From NCBI RefSeq assembly GCF_013393385.1, contig NZ_AP023239.1, positions 1,550,001 through 1,614,000 of the forward strand: DNA of 64,000 bases, given 5' to 3'. The stretch comes from Paenibacillus sp. URB8-2 (GTDB lineage: Bacteria > Bacillota > Bacilli > Paenibacillales > Paenibacillaceae). The translations under genes and the position numbers were made by a program. The notes beneath the pieces were generated by a model. The model made no database searches. It was not told the DNA's origin and worked only from the letters and a program-made list of their open reading frames with translations. Shown here piece after piece: positions 50,568 to 59,357 of the stretch (the first letter of the stretch is position 1; each line of letters begins with the position of its first letter).

Positions 50568-50675
50568 ATGAAGTTTATCTTACATATTCGCGTGAAAATC
50601 CCGGGAACCGAGCGATGTCGACGCTCCAACATTCAAGTACAAGCGAAGCCGGCTGCTATCGCCATTTTATTTTGA
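50568..50675 (+). CDS. Possible leader peptide, 35 residues
   Basis: ATG 50568 follows GTGAGGTG by nine bases and opens MKFILHIRVKIPGTERCRRS, ending AIAILF. The stop is 17 bases before the permease start, so translation could be coupled. It resembles no known family and may be chance. Confidence 0.3.
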   Translation: MKFILHIRVKIPGTERCRRSNIQVQAKPAAIAILF

Positions 50676-50691
50676 AGGGCGGTGATCCTGA

Positions 50692-51333
50692 TTGATTGAT
50701 CGGATGCTCGAATATCTGTCCAAGAACCACGACGTCTATTTTGAAGCCGTACTGACGCACATCGGCATCAGTATTGCGGTTGTGTTGATTGGAATATTGA
50801 TAGCCGTTCCTTTAGGGGTATTGTGCGCAAAGTTTTTGAAGCTGTCCCAGCCGGTGCAAGGACTGTTTAACATCCTCCGTCTGATTCCGAGTCTTGCGAT
50901 TCTGATTGTGATTATGCCGGTGCTCGGAACAGGGCTTGCTCCCGCAGTTTTTGCCTTGACGCTGCTGGCTTTTCCGGCAATTTTGATTAACACAAGCATT
51001 GGCTTCACAGGAATCAGCCCCTCGGTTATCGAGGCGGCCAAAGGCATGGGGATGAGCCCGCGGAGGATTTTGTTCACGGTTGAATTTCCGCTTGCCTTTC
51101 CTATGATCATCACGGGAATAAGAACGGCTGCCGTGGAAGTGATTGCGAGTGCGACATTGGCCGCTTACATCGGTTCCGGCGGTCTTGGCGAATTAATCAT
51201 CATCGGACTCAGTCTGCCGAGCACAGCCATTTTACTCGTCGGGGGGGTGTCGGTAGCTATACTATCCATTGCCGCGGATGTGATTCTATCCATTACCCAG
51301 AAGAGACTTACGAAATATTTGTGGGTTAACTGA
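50692..51333 (+). CDS. Quaternary-amine ABC permease, OpuCB/EgtU type
   Basis: A 213-residue permease with about six membrane segments, of the glycine betaine/carnitine/choline family. Typical motifs are FNILRLIPSLAILIV, the coupling segment IEAAKGMGMSPRRILFTVE with Phe-Pro-Leu following, and AAYIGSGGLGE. The start is TTG 50692, five bases after GGTGAT. It is the first gene of the transporter, whose second permease lies after the ATPase. Unlike the single-chain EgtU, the binding domain here is a separate lipoprotein. Confidence 0.88.
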   Translation: MIDRMLEYLSKNHDVYFEAVLTHIGISIAVVLIGILIAVPLGVLCAKFLKLSQPVQGLFNILRLIPSLAILIVIMPVLGTGLAPAVFALTLLAFPAILINTSIGFTGISPSVIEAAKGMGMSPRRILFTVEFPLAFPMIITGIRTAAVEVIASATLAAYIGSGGLGELIIIGLSLPSTAILLVGGVSVAILSIAADVILSITQKRLTKYLWVN

Positions 51334-51334
51334 G

Positions 51335-51369
51335 AGGAAGGTTGGAAGGTTGGAAAGGTTGGAAGGTTT
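51335..51369 (+). repeat. Short tandem repeat GGTTGGAA
   Basis: About four copies of GGAAGGTT/GGTTGGAAA between the permease stop and the binding-protein gene. Such repeats can vary in number and change spacing. It lies too far from the start (50 bases) to be the ribosome site. Confidence 0.6.
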
Positions 51370-51417
51370 ACCAGGCAGATATTATATATAAATTTTTTAT
51401 TTGGGGAGAGAAAACAT

Positions 51418-52350
51418 ATGAAAAAATCCTTTAAGTCCATACTCAGCATCTCGTTGCTAACCATCGTCGTACTGTCCACCTTGCTCTCACTCACTGGCTG
51501 CTCAAAAGAAAGCGCAAGCGGCCCGGCAATTACGGTAGGCTCCAAAGATTTCACGGAGTCGCTGGTTCTTGCGGAGATTTACGCGAAGGCGCTTGAAGAG
51601 AACGGATTCTCGGTGAACAGACAATTTAATATCGGCGGGGAAGGACCTCACGCGGCGCTGCTGAAAGGCAGCATCGACTTCTACCCGGAATATACCGGAA
51701 CAGCGTTAACGGTTATTTTGAAGGAACCGGCATTGTTTGACGCCAAAGAAGTATACGACAAGGTTTCTGCCGAATATAAAGACAAGTTTAAGCTTGTCCT
51801 GCTAGACCAGGCCAACATCAATGACTCGCAAGGTCTTGTCATCACCAAGAAAGCTTCGGATGAATTCGGCATCAAGACGATTTCCGATCTGCAGAAGAAT
51901 GCCGACAAAATCAGATATGCCTCCAACGGTTCGTTTGATGAACGCGAGGATGGCCTTATCGGTTTGAGAAAAGTGTATGGAGAGTTCAACTTCAAATCCT
52001 CAAAGGTATATGACGACGGCATCAAGTATCAGGTGCTTAAAAATGACGAGGCCGATCTGGCCGTAGCGTACACGACAGAGGGCTCGCTGGTCGATCCGCA
52101 GTTCGTTGTGCTGGATGATGACAAACACTTGTGGCCTCCTTATTATGTGGCGCCGGTTGTCAGAGAGAACGTAGTAAAGGATTCGCCGAAGGTGGCGAAT
52201 ATACTGAACGCCGTGTCGGCAAAGCTTGACAACCCTACGATTATCAAGCTCAACGCCGCCGTCGATATTGACAAAAAAGAGTATGAAGAAGTGGCGGACG
52301 ACTATTTCGAGACCATCAAGGCTGATGTGGAAGCGGCAGCAGGCAAATAA
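51418..52350 (+). CDS. Quaternary-amine binding lipoprotein (OpuBC/EgtU-like)
   Basis: A 310-residue lipoprotein (lipobox SLTGCSK) of the OpuAC/ProX family. The mature part starts ITVGSKDFTESLVLAEIYAK, the family signature, followed by GEGPHAALLKGSIDFYPEYTG and a C-terminal lobe ending about residue 310. Relatives bind betaine, choline, carnitine or, in EgtU, ergothioneine through an aromatic cage. Neighbouring genes for an ergothionase-like lyase make ergothioneine or a conjugate the best candidate ligand here. The start 51418 follows GGGGAGAG. Ligand is inferred from context. Confidence 0.88.
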   Translation: MKKSFKSILSISLLTIVVLSTLLSLTGCSKESASGPAITVGSKDFTESLVLAEIYAKALEENGFSVNRQFNIGGEGPHAALLKGSIDFYPEYTGTALTVILKEPALFDAKEVYDKVSAEYKDKFKLVLLDQANINDSQGLVITKKASDEFGIKTISDLQKNADKIRYASNGSFDEREDGLIGLRKVYGEFNFKSSKVYDDGIKYQVLKNDEADLAVAYTTEGSLVDPQFVVLDDDKHLWPPYYVAPVVRENVVKDSPKVANILNAVSAKLDNPTIIKLNAAVDIDKKEYEEVADDYFETIKADVEAAAGK

Positions 52351-52370
52351 GATTACTAACCAAAAAAGAA

Positions 52371-52411
52371 ATGAAAACCACGTATCGATTGGGTAGTGGT
52401 TTTCATTTTTT
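52371..52411 (+). terminator. Strong terminator inside the transporter gene set
   Basis: ATGAAAACCAC (52371-52381) and GTGGTTTTCAT (52396-52406) form a perfect 11-base stem followed by six T residues. It lies between the binding-protein and ATPase genes, so downstream genes need readthrough or their own promoter. Confidence 0.88.
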
Positions 52412-52452
52412 CTTGGCGATTATGACGGTTATGTGAAGAGGGGTTGATATCG

Positions 52453-53487
52453 GTGAGCAAGACAGCGCTTGAATTTAAAAATATAAGAAAAAGGTTCTCC
52501 CATACGGAGACTGACGCCGTTTCCGATGTCAGCATTACCGTAGATGAAGGTGATTTTGTCACTATACTCGGGACATCCGGCTCCGGGAAAACCACGCTGT
52601 TAAAAATGGTCAACCGGATCTACGAAAGCACTTCGGGCGACATCTACTTCTATGGTGAAAATATTAAAAAGCTGAAAGTGGAGGACTACCGGAGAAAAAT
52701 CGGCTATGTTATCCAGCAAATCGGGCTGTTCCCGCATATGACAGTAGCGGACAACATCGCTACAGTGCCCAAAATTCTTCGCTGGAGCAAGGAGAGAATC
52801 AATGCCCGCGTGGAAGAACTGCTTGAACTGGTAGGGTTGCCGGGCGAAAGCTACCGGAAGAGGTACCCTTCGCAGCTCTCTGGCGGGCAGCAGCAGAGGA
52901 TCGGACTGGCGCGGGCAATGGCCGCTGATCCTCAGGTCATGCTGATGGATGAGCCGTTCGGCGCGATCGATGCGATCACAAGACAGAATCTGCAGGATGA
53001 GCTGATCCGCATTCAGAAAAAACTGAATAAAACGATACTTTTTGTCACTCATGATATTCATGAAGCCTTCAAGCTCGGCAACAAAGTCATCATTATGGAC
53101 CAGGGGGAAGTCCAGCAGTATGATACGCCCTTCAATATTCTTTTTCACCCTGCCAATGAATTTGTTGCGCAATTAGTAGCATCTGAGAATATTATCAACC
53201 GGCTCAAGATTCTGAAAGCTGAAACCGCCGTGCAGCCATTAACCCGGACCCCGGATGATACGGATATCTATATCGGCAAGGATGAGTTTCTCGACAGTGT
53301 GCTGTCAAAGTTTTTTGAAAGTGGCACGAAAACGATCATTGTGACGGATGCGGACGGCAGGCCGGTCGGCGAAATCGCCTGGGATCAGTTAAACGGGCTG
53401 CTGCATTCAAAAGATGACGGGACGCAAACCGGCAGCCAAAACCGGATCGGTGAGAAGGTGAACATTCATGCTCCAATCCATAGCTGA
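52453..53487 (+). CDS. Quaternary-amine ABC ATPase, OpuCA/EgtV-like
   Basis: A 344-residue ATPase. Walker A is GTSGSGKTT (about residue 37), the Q-loop VIQQIGLFPHM, the signature LSGGQQQRIGLARAM, Walker B VMLMDEPFGAID and the H-loop VTHDIHEA. After about residue 240 a CBS-like C-terminal region follows (IIVTDADGRPVGEIAW), as in OpuCA, where it senses ionic state. GTG 52453 is used, 10 bases after AGGGG; a TTG at 52444 is too near that site. It overlaps the next permease gene by 20 bases. Confidence 0.9.
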   Translation: MSKTALEFKNIRKRFSHTETDAVSDVSITVDEGDFVTILGTSGSGKTTLLKMVNRIYESTSGDIYFYGENIKKLKVEDYRRKIGYVIQQIGLFPHMTVADNIATVPKILRWSKERINARVEELLELVGLPGESYRKRYPSQLSGGQQQRIGLARAMAADPQVMLMDEPFGAIDAITRQNLQDELIRIQKKLNKTILFVTHDIHEAFKLGNKVIIMDQGEVQQYDTPFNILFHPANEFVAQLVASENIINRLKILKAETAVQPLTRTPDDTDIYIGKDEFLDSVLSKFFESGTKTIIVTDADGRPVGEIAWDQLNGLLHSKDDGTQTGSQNRIGEKVNIHAPIHS

Positions 53488-54175
53488 TTTTCTGGCCTAC
53501 TTCGCCAAATATTATGACAAAATGCTGTCCATGACGCTTGAGCACCTGCAAATCGTTACGCTCGTCCTGCTTATTTCGATCATAATCGCCGTGCCGCTCA
53601 GCCTTGCTCTATATCATTCGCACAAGCTGTCAACGATTGTACTGGCCATACTCGGAGCGCTGTACGCCATTCCAAGCCTCGCCTTTTTTGCGATCCTTAT
53701 CCCGCTTTGCGGATTGGGTATGCCTACCGCCGTTACTGTACTGGTCGTCTATACCCAATTTATTTTGGTGAGAAATATTTTGGCCGGTTTTAAATCGGTC
53801 GATCCGTTCTTGCTGGAAGCCGGCCGGGGTATGGGGCTTAGCGCCACGCAGCTATTTTTCAGAGTGCAACTGCCGATCGCCATGCCTGCCTTGCTCGGCG
53901 GTCTCAGGCTGGCGGTCATTTCCTCCATCGGAATGGCGACGATCGCGGCAACGATTGGAGCGGGAGGTTTGGGTACGCTGCTGTTTGACGGACTCCGCAT
54001 GAATTTTGCATTGAAGATCGTATGGGGAACGGTATTGGCCTCGGCTCTGTCCCTGATCGCCAACCGAATTCTTTTATTCTTTGAAAAACGGGCGATGAAA
54101 CGCGCGCGCGGCGAACTGCATCAGCCGAAAACAGGGCAGCCGTCCAAAAATCTTCGCCAAGCTCTTGAAGAGTAA
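53468..54175 (+). CDS. Quaternary-amine ABC permease, OpuCD type
   Basis: A 235-residue permease with six membrane segments, second channel subunit of the transporter. Motifs are ALYAIPSLAFFAILIP, the coupling region LEAGRGMGLSATQLFFRVQ with Leu-Pro, and ATIGAGGLGTLLFDGL. A basic tail of about 30 residues ends the protein. Its start overlaps the ATPase gene by 20 bases. It is followed, 16 bases after its stop, by the GH4 glycosidase gene, which ties that enzyme to the transporter. Confidence 0.9.
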   Translation: MLQSIADFLAYFAKYYDKMLSMTLEHLQIVTLVLLISIIIAVPLSLALYHSHKLSTIVLAILGALYAIPSLAFFAILIPLCGLGMPTAVTVLVVYTQFILVRNILAGFKSVDPFLLEAGRGMGLSATQLFFRVQLPIAMPALLGGLRLAVISSIGMATIAATIGAGGLGTLLFDGLRMNFALKIVWGTVLASALSLIANRILLFFEKRAMKRARGELHQPKTGQPSKNLRQALEE

Positions 54176-54191
54176 AGGGGGGCGTGTTGAG

Positions 54192-55520
54192 GTGAAGAGC
54201 ATGCTGTATCACAAGCAATACTTGAAATTCGTATTTATAGGCGCGGGAAGTTCTTTTTTCACCATGCGGCTTGTCGGCGACATTCTCAGCGAACCGAGTT
54301 TGCAGAGCGGGCATCTGGCCCTTGTCGATATCCATGAAGGCCTGCTGAATGAAACGAAGACTGCTGTGGAAAATCTGGTCGGATACGCAGGCGGGAAATT
54401 TACGGTGTCCGCGCATACCGAGGTTAAAGCCGCACTAAACGGAGCCGACTTCGTATTCTTCACTTTCGCGACCGGCGGATATGAGCGGTGGAAGAACGAT
54501 ATAGAAATCTGTACAAGTCACGGCGTGCTGCAGTCGGTCGGGGATACCATCGGTCCCGGCGGCATTATCCGGACTCTTCGCACCATTCCTGCCGTGCTTG
54601 ACATCGCCGGCGAAATGGAGAAGAGATGTCCCGGGGCATGGATTATCAATTATTCCAACCCCGAAGGCGCCGTCTGTCTTGCGCTGCAAAAATATACAAA
54701 AATCAAATCGTTCGGGCTGTGTCACGGCACTCCCGATACTGCCCGCTGGATTGCGGAGAAAGTCTTTCAGGTGGACCCGGCAAGACTGCATTTCCGCGCC
54801 GCCGGCATCAATCATCTTACATGGTTTACGAATCTTACGCTTGATGGCGTCGATGTCTATCCGCAGCTTATGGAAGAGCTCCACAGGTCAGGCATGGACA
54901 AGGAGGAGCCGATCTCGGCGGAGCTGTTTCGCACGTATGGCCTTTATCCTGCGCCCGGGGACCGGCATGTCGGCGAGTTTTTTCCGTTTTTTCTTAAGGA
55001 TCAGGTTCTGTTGGATCACGATTACGCCTGGAAGAACAATGACTTTGCCGCAATTGACGGCTGGCGCAGCAATCTTCGCCAATTATTCGATGAAGTGCGT
55101 GTGCGGAACACCGGCTATGAGAAATTTCTGGAAGGCTCGGGAGAAACTGCGACTCACTTCATCCGGGCGCTTGTAACCGGTGAGACCGCCTCAGAGATGG
55201 TCAATGTCATCAATAGGGGATACATCGAGAATATCTCGAACGGAGTCATCGTCGAGCTGCCCGCATTCATTGACAGCTTCGGCCTGCATCCGCAAAAAAT
55301 TGGAGCCCTTCCGGACGGCATCGCCCACAAGTGCGACACGCTGGGGTGCGAGTATCTGCTCGCGGTGGACGCTGCTGTCACGTGCGATTATTCCAAAGCG
55401 CTTCAGGCGATGTATCTTGACCCGCTCGTCTCCAATTGCAATTATCCAGACCGCCTGTTGAAAGACCTTGTCAAAGCTAACCTGGATGTTCTTCCGGAAA
55501 GCTGGGGCAACTTTTTATGA
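54192..55520 (+). CDS. GH4 glycosidase (NAD- and Mn-dependent)
   Basis: A 442-residue cytoplasmic enzyme of glycoside hydrolase family 4. The NAD site FVFIGAGSSFFT is at the N-terminus. The substrate/metal motifs are IINYSNPEGAV, the metal-binding Cys-His in FGLCHGTPD, and AGINHLTWF. Family members oxidise C3 of a sugar and eliminate the aglycone, so they accept alpha- and beta-, O- and even S-glycosides. GTG 54192 or ATG 54201 is the start. The placement directly after a betaine transporter is unusual; the sugar and aglycone are unknown. Confidence 0.85.
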   Translation: MKSMLYHKQYLKFVFIGAGSSFFTMRLVGDILSEPSLQSGHLALVDIHEGLLNETKTAVENLVGYAGGKFTVSAHTEVKAALNGADFVFFTFATGGYERWKNDIEICTSHGVLQSVGDTIGPGGIIRTLRTIPAVLDIAGEMEKRCPGAWIINYSNPEGAVCLALQKYTKIKSFGLCHGTPDTARWIAEKVFQVDPARLHFRAAGINHLTWFTNLTLDGVDVYPQLMEELHRSGMDKEEPISAELFRTYGLYPAPGDRHVGEFFPFFLKDQVLLDHDYAWKNNDFAAIDGWRSNLRQLFDEVRVRNTGYEKFLEGSGETATHFIRALVTGETASEMVNVINRGYIENISNGVIVELPAFIDSFGLHPQKIGALPDGIAHKCDTLGCEYLLAVDAAVTCDYSKALQAMYLDPLVSNCNYPDRLLKDLVKANLDVLPESWGNFL

Positions 55521-56455
55521 ACAAGATTCCCCTGATAATGGATGTCGATACCGGCACAGACGATGCGATTGCCATCATCTGCGCGCTGATGAGCACGGAG
55601 GTGCTGGATATAAAAGCATTCACCGCCGTTGCCGGAAATGTCGGAGTCGATCTGACGAGCAGCAATACCCTAAATATTGTGGATTATCTTGGCTTTGACA
55701 TCCCTGTTGCGGTCGGCGCGGCTAAGCCGCTGAACAAGGATTTGCATACAGCGATCAGTCATGGCGCAACCGGTCTCGGCGATGTGATTGTGCCGAAATC
55801 GGACAGGGCATTTTACGAAAGAGATGCGGCTGACACCATCTATGAGCATGCCGTTGCCATGCAAGGCGAGCTTGAAATTGTGGCCGTCGGCCCGCTTACC
55901 AATATTGCCGAGGCCATCATTCGTTACCCGGATATTGTCCGCTTAATCAAACGGATTACGATTATGGGCGGCGCACTCCGGGGCGGCAACATGACCCCGG
56001 CTTCCGAGTTCAATCTCTATGTTGATCCTGACGCTGGGAAAATAGTGTTCGAGGCCGGCATCCCTCTGGTGATGGTCGGGCTTGACGTGACGCTGAAACC
56101 GCAGCTTCCGCTTGCTGTTGTTGAAACCGTCAAGCGGCTGGACAACAAATTTGCGAACTTAGCTGCCCGGATTTTTGACTTTATGCTGCGCCGCTGCGAG
56201 CAGTTCGGATTTGATCCGCCGAATGTCCATGATGCCATCGCATTGGCCAGCCTGATCGTTCCCCGGCTCGTTACTCTGAACAAATATGTAATGACGGTAG
56301 AAACCGAAGGGACGGTAACCCGCGGCATGACCGTTGCCGACTTCAACAACGTTACGGGAAAAGAACCGAATGTGAGCGTTGCGGTTGATGTGGACTGCAA
56401 TCTGTTCTGGGACTGGATGACGGGCAAATTCTTAAGTGCGGAGAGAGATGGCTAG
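55517..56455 (+). CDS. Inosine-uridine-type nucleoside hydrolase
   Basis: A 312-residue enzyme. The calcium site DVDTGTDDA lies at residues 9-17, followed by TAVAGNVGVD, VAVGPLTNIAEAI, IMGGALRGGNMTPASEFNLY and the later NVHDAIA, all hallmarks of nucleoside hydrolases that split N-glycosidic ribosyl bonds. It overlaps the GH4 gene by four bases, so the two are translationally coupled. In this betaine-catabolic setting it may remove ribose from an imidazole nitrogen; that is inference. Plain purine or pyrimidine nucleoside salvage is the alternative. Confidence 0.9.
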   Translation: MNKIPLIMDVDTGTDDAIAIICALMSTEVLDIKAFTAVAGNVGVDLTSSNTLNIVDYLGFDIPVAVGAAKPLNKDLHTAISHGATGLGDVIVPKSDRAFYERDAADTIYEHAVAMQGELEIVAVGPLTNIAEAIIRYPDIVRLIKRITIMGGALRGGNMTPASEFNLYVDPDAGKIVFEAGIPLVMVGLDVTLKPQLPLAVVETVKRLDNKFANLAARIFDFMLRRCEQFGFDPPNVHDAIALASLIVPRLVTLNKYVMTVETEGTVTRGMTVADFNNVTGKEPNVSVAVDVDCNLFWDWMTGKFLSAERDG

Positions 56456-56508
56456 CCAAGGACAAAGCGGGATCAAGATTAGAAATATGCACCCGGAGGA
56501 GGACAGGT

Positions 56509-57515
56509 ATGCCGCTGCAACAGAATTTGTTCGAAACAAGCTGGAGCATGGATATCGCGGATGTCGAGCCTTTAAGGCTCGGTTTTATCGGCGCCGGCGA
56601 GATGGCTTCTTTTGCCGTATACCCGGCCTTGCATTTCTCGGAAATCGCCCTGCAGGCGGTTTGTGATCTGGATGAACAACGGGCAAAACGGATTGCCGAT
56701 AAATTTTGTCCGGGACACTGGTACACGGACTATCGCAAGATGTGGGAAAAAGAAGACATAGAAGCGGTTGCCATCCAGCTCCAGCCCGGAGAAACAAGGC
56801 TCCGTATCGCGCATGAAGCACTGGAAGCGGGTTACCATGTAATTATTCCAAAGCCGCCAACGCGAAGCTACCGTGAAACGGTGGAGCTTGCAGAGTCGGC
56901 CGAAAAATCCGGAAAACGGGTTATGGTGAACTTTGAAAGCCGCTTTAGTTATGGCGTGAGGATGGCCCAAAAAGTGATGGCCCAGCCTGATTTTGGACAA
57001 CTGACGCAAGCGTCTTTCTCTTTTTGCACGGGTTCATACAAGGACCGGCTTGTCTATCGGCATGATACTCCCTATAAAGACGGCGTTCACGCCTATTTGC
57101 TCGATTTTGCCCCGCATCATCTGGATCTTGCCCGCTATCTTGGCGGCGAAGTGAACAAAATGGCGCTGTTTCACCACGAATGGGGAGGGGAAAGCGCAAA
57201 CGCATTGGCTGTTGAATTTGAAAACGGTTCGGTTGGCACGATGCAGCTCTGCAGCAACCGGATCTGGTGGAGAAATTACGATCGCATTGAGCTTACAGGG
57301 CAAGGGGAATATATCATTCTTGACGGGTTGTGGAACGTAAAGCATTATACGGCAGACCAGAATACGTTTACGGAAAACTACCGGGATGAGCGAAGCGGGG
57401 AATTAACTGGTGACCTGTTGCAAGCATCCAGGATTGCGCCGGGACCATGGAGCTGTATCAAGCCATTTATGATGCGGTTGCGTCCGGAAAAGACGGTGTT
57501 ATTTTCAAAAGGTAA
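56509..57515 (+). pseudogene. Gfo/Idh/MocA-family oxidoreductase, frameshifted near its end
   Basis: An NAD(P)-dependent sugar dehydrogenase-type protein of about 335 residues. The Rossmann motif LGFIGAGEMASFAVYPAL lies at about residues 24-41, with the catalytic-loop IIPKPPTRSYRE and the later HHLDLARYLGGEV. Near 57443 the frame breaks: reading on gives an implausible tail running into the next gene, whereas one base out of register the sequence gives MELYQAIYDAVASGKDGVIF and a TAA at 57513-57515, the expected C-terminus. A lost G in a GGG run explains it. Start 56509 has GGAGGACAGGT before it. Confidence 0.82.
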
Positions 57516-57553
57516 TGCCAAAGAGAGATTGAAACAGAAAGGATGGGATAGCC

Positions 57554-59218
57554 GTGAGCAGAATTACGGCGGCAAGAGGAGGAGAACTTCGATGCAAGGG
57601 CTGGCGGCAGGAAGCGCTGCTGCGAATGCTGGAGAATGTGCTGGAGAACGGCGAGAACCAGAAGGAGCTGATTGTCTATGCTTCATTGGGCAAAGCGGCG
57701 CGGAACTGGCCGTCTTACAGAGCCATCGTGGACACGCTGAAGAATCTGGAAGAGGATGAGACGCTGGTCATTCAATCGGGCAAACCGATCGGCGTCTTCC
57801 GCACGCATCGCCAGGCTCCGCTCGTTGTGATGGCGAACTGCAATTTGGTGGGCCGATGGGCGACCAGCGAGAACTTCTATGAATTGCAGGACAAGGGCCT
57901 GATTATCTGGGGAGGGCTGACCGCAGCCGCTTGGCAGTACATCGGTTCACAGGGCGTTATCCAGGGAACGTATGAAATCTTCCAGAGCATTGCGCGCCTG
58001 CATTTCGGCGGAAGCTTGCAAGGCCGTTTTATTCTGACCGCCGGCCTGGGCGGCATGGGCGGGTCGCAGCCGCTGGCCGGAACGATGGCGGGCGCAGCTA
58101 TTCTATGCGTGGAGGTCGCGGAGGACCGGATCGACAAGCGCATTGCCGCAGGTTACTTGCAGCGCAAGACCGCAAGCCTGGACGAAGCGCTGGCCTGGAT
58201 CGAAGAGGCGAAAGGCAGCGGAGAGGCGCTGTCGGTCGGCCTGCTCGGCAATGCGGCCGATGTCTATCCCGAGCTGCTGGCGCGCGGGGTGCTGCCGGAT
58301 ATTGTGACGGACCAGACCTCCGCGCATGATTTGCTCTACGGGTATATTCCGAGAGGCTATACCCCCGCCACTGCGGCGGAGGCCCGCAAGACGGACCCGG
58401 CTGGACTTCAGGAAGCCGCCGGAACGTCGATTGCGGTCGAGGTCGGAGCGATGCTGCAATTCAAGGCGCTCGGCTCGGTCGTCTTTGATAACGGCAACAA
58501 CATCCGCTCCCAGGCGGTGAAGTACGGTGTCGCCAACGCTTTTGACATCGACATCTTCACGGAAGCCTTTCTGCGGCCCCTGTTCGCCCGGGCCATCGGC
58601 CCGTTCCGCTGGATCGCCCTCAGCGGCGACCCGCAGGATATTCGGACCATTGACGAATATATTTTGCGCGAATTCAGCGACAACGAGATCGTGTCGAACT
58701 GGATCAAGCTGGCGAATGTTCACGTACCGGTCGAAGGACTGCCTGCCCGGATCGGCTGGTTCGGCCACCGGGACCGCAGCAGGCTGGCGCTGGCCGTGAA
58801 TGACATGGTCCGCGAAGGCAAGCTGAGCGGTCCGGTGGCGTTCTCGCGCGACCATCTGGATGCGGCCGCCATGGCCCACCCGAACATCATGACCGAGCGG
58901 ATGAAGGACGGCAGCGACGCGATTGCCGACTGGCCGCTGCTGAACGCGATGCTGAACTGCTCCTCCATGGCCGATCTGGTGGCCATTCATTCCGGCGGCG
59001 GAGGTTATGCGGGGTACATGACAAGCGCCGGCGTCACCATTGTCGCCGACGGAAAGGCGGAGAGTGACCTGCGCCTGCGGACTGCCCTCGATAACGACAC
59101 CGGACTGGGCGTGCTTCGGTATGCGGATGCCGGATACGAGGAGTCGTTAGACGAGGTGGAACGCAAGGGAATTGCAAGAATTGATACCGGCAGGCACGAA
59201 GAGATTGTGGCGGACTAA
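57554..59218 (+). CDS. Urocanase homologue, probable thiourocanate hydratase
   Basis: A 554-residue member of the urocanate hydratase family. The start ITAARGGELRCKGWRQEALL and the NAD site AGLGGMGGSQPLAG are conserved. The urocanase signature normally reads QGLPARICW; here it is EGLPARIGW, so the signature Cys is Gly401. Thiourocanate hydratase, step two of ergothioneine breakdown, is a known urocanase relative, and a Paenibacillus enzyme has been characterised. With an ergothionase-like lyase and a DUF917 desulfurase behind it, that role fits better than histidine use. GTG 57554 follows AAAGGATGG. Confidence 0.82.
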   Translation: MSRITAARGGELRCKGWRQEALLRMLENVLENGENQKELIVYASLGKAARNWPSYRAIVDTLKNLEEDETLVIQSGKPIGVFRTHRQAPLVVMANCNLVGRWATSENFYELQDKGLIIWGGLTAAAWQYIGSQGVIQGTYEIFQSIARLHFGGSLQGRFILTAGLGGMGGSQPLAGTMAGAAILCVEVAEDRIDKRIAAGYLQRKTASLDEALAWIEEAKGSGEALSVGLLGNAADVYPELLARGVLPDIVTDQTSAHDLLYGYIPRGYTPATAAEARKTDPAGLQEAAGTSIAVEVGAMLQFKALGSVVFDNGNNIRSQAVKYGVANAFDIDIFTEAFLRPLFARAIGPFRWIALSGDPQDIRTIDEYILREFSDNEIVSNWIKLANVHVPVEGLPARIGWFGHRDRSRLALAVNDMVREGKLSGPVAFSRDHLDAAAMAHPNIMTERMKDGSDAIADWPLLNAMLNCSSMADLVAIHSGGGGYAGYMTSAGVTIVADGKAESDLRLRTALDNDTGLGVLRYADAGYEESLDEVERKGIARIDTGRHEEIVAD

Positions 59219-59357
59219 AATTTGTACCGGCCGATATTTGGCCGACGGATAAGTGTGCAAAAAATAACGGCGGCGAGCCGGAAAAGTGCTGGAAATAGGC
59301 GAATGAATGCCTTTCATGCAGCCGCGCCCGGCTTGCCGCAAGAGGAGACGGGGATAA
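59219..59357. other. Intergenic gap between hydratase and desulfurase genes
   Basis: 139 bases with a short GGCCGATATTTGGCC hairpin near 59228 and a GAGGAGACGGGG ribosome region before the next start. No promoter was recognised. Confidence 0.3.

Noticed and set aside
57516..57759. C-terminal extension of the Gfo/Idh/MocA protein overlapping the hydratase gene
   Set aside because: Sequence after the frameshift is low-quality (RRRTSMQGLAAGS) and overlaps a well-supported gene, while the shifted frame gives the proper family ending.
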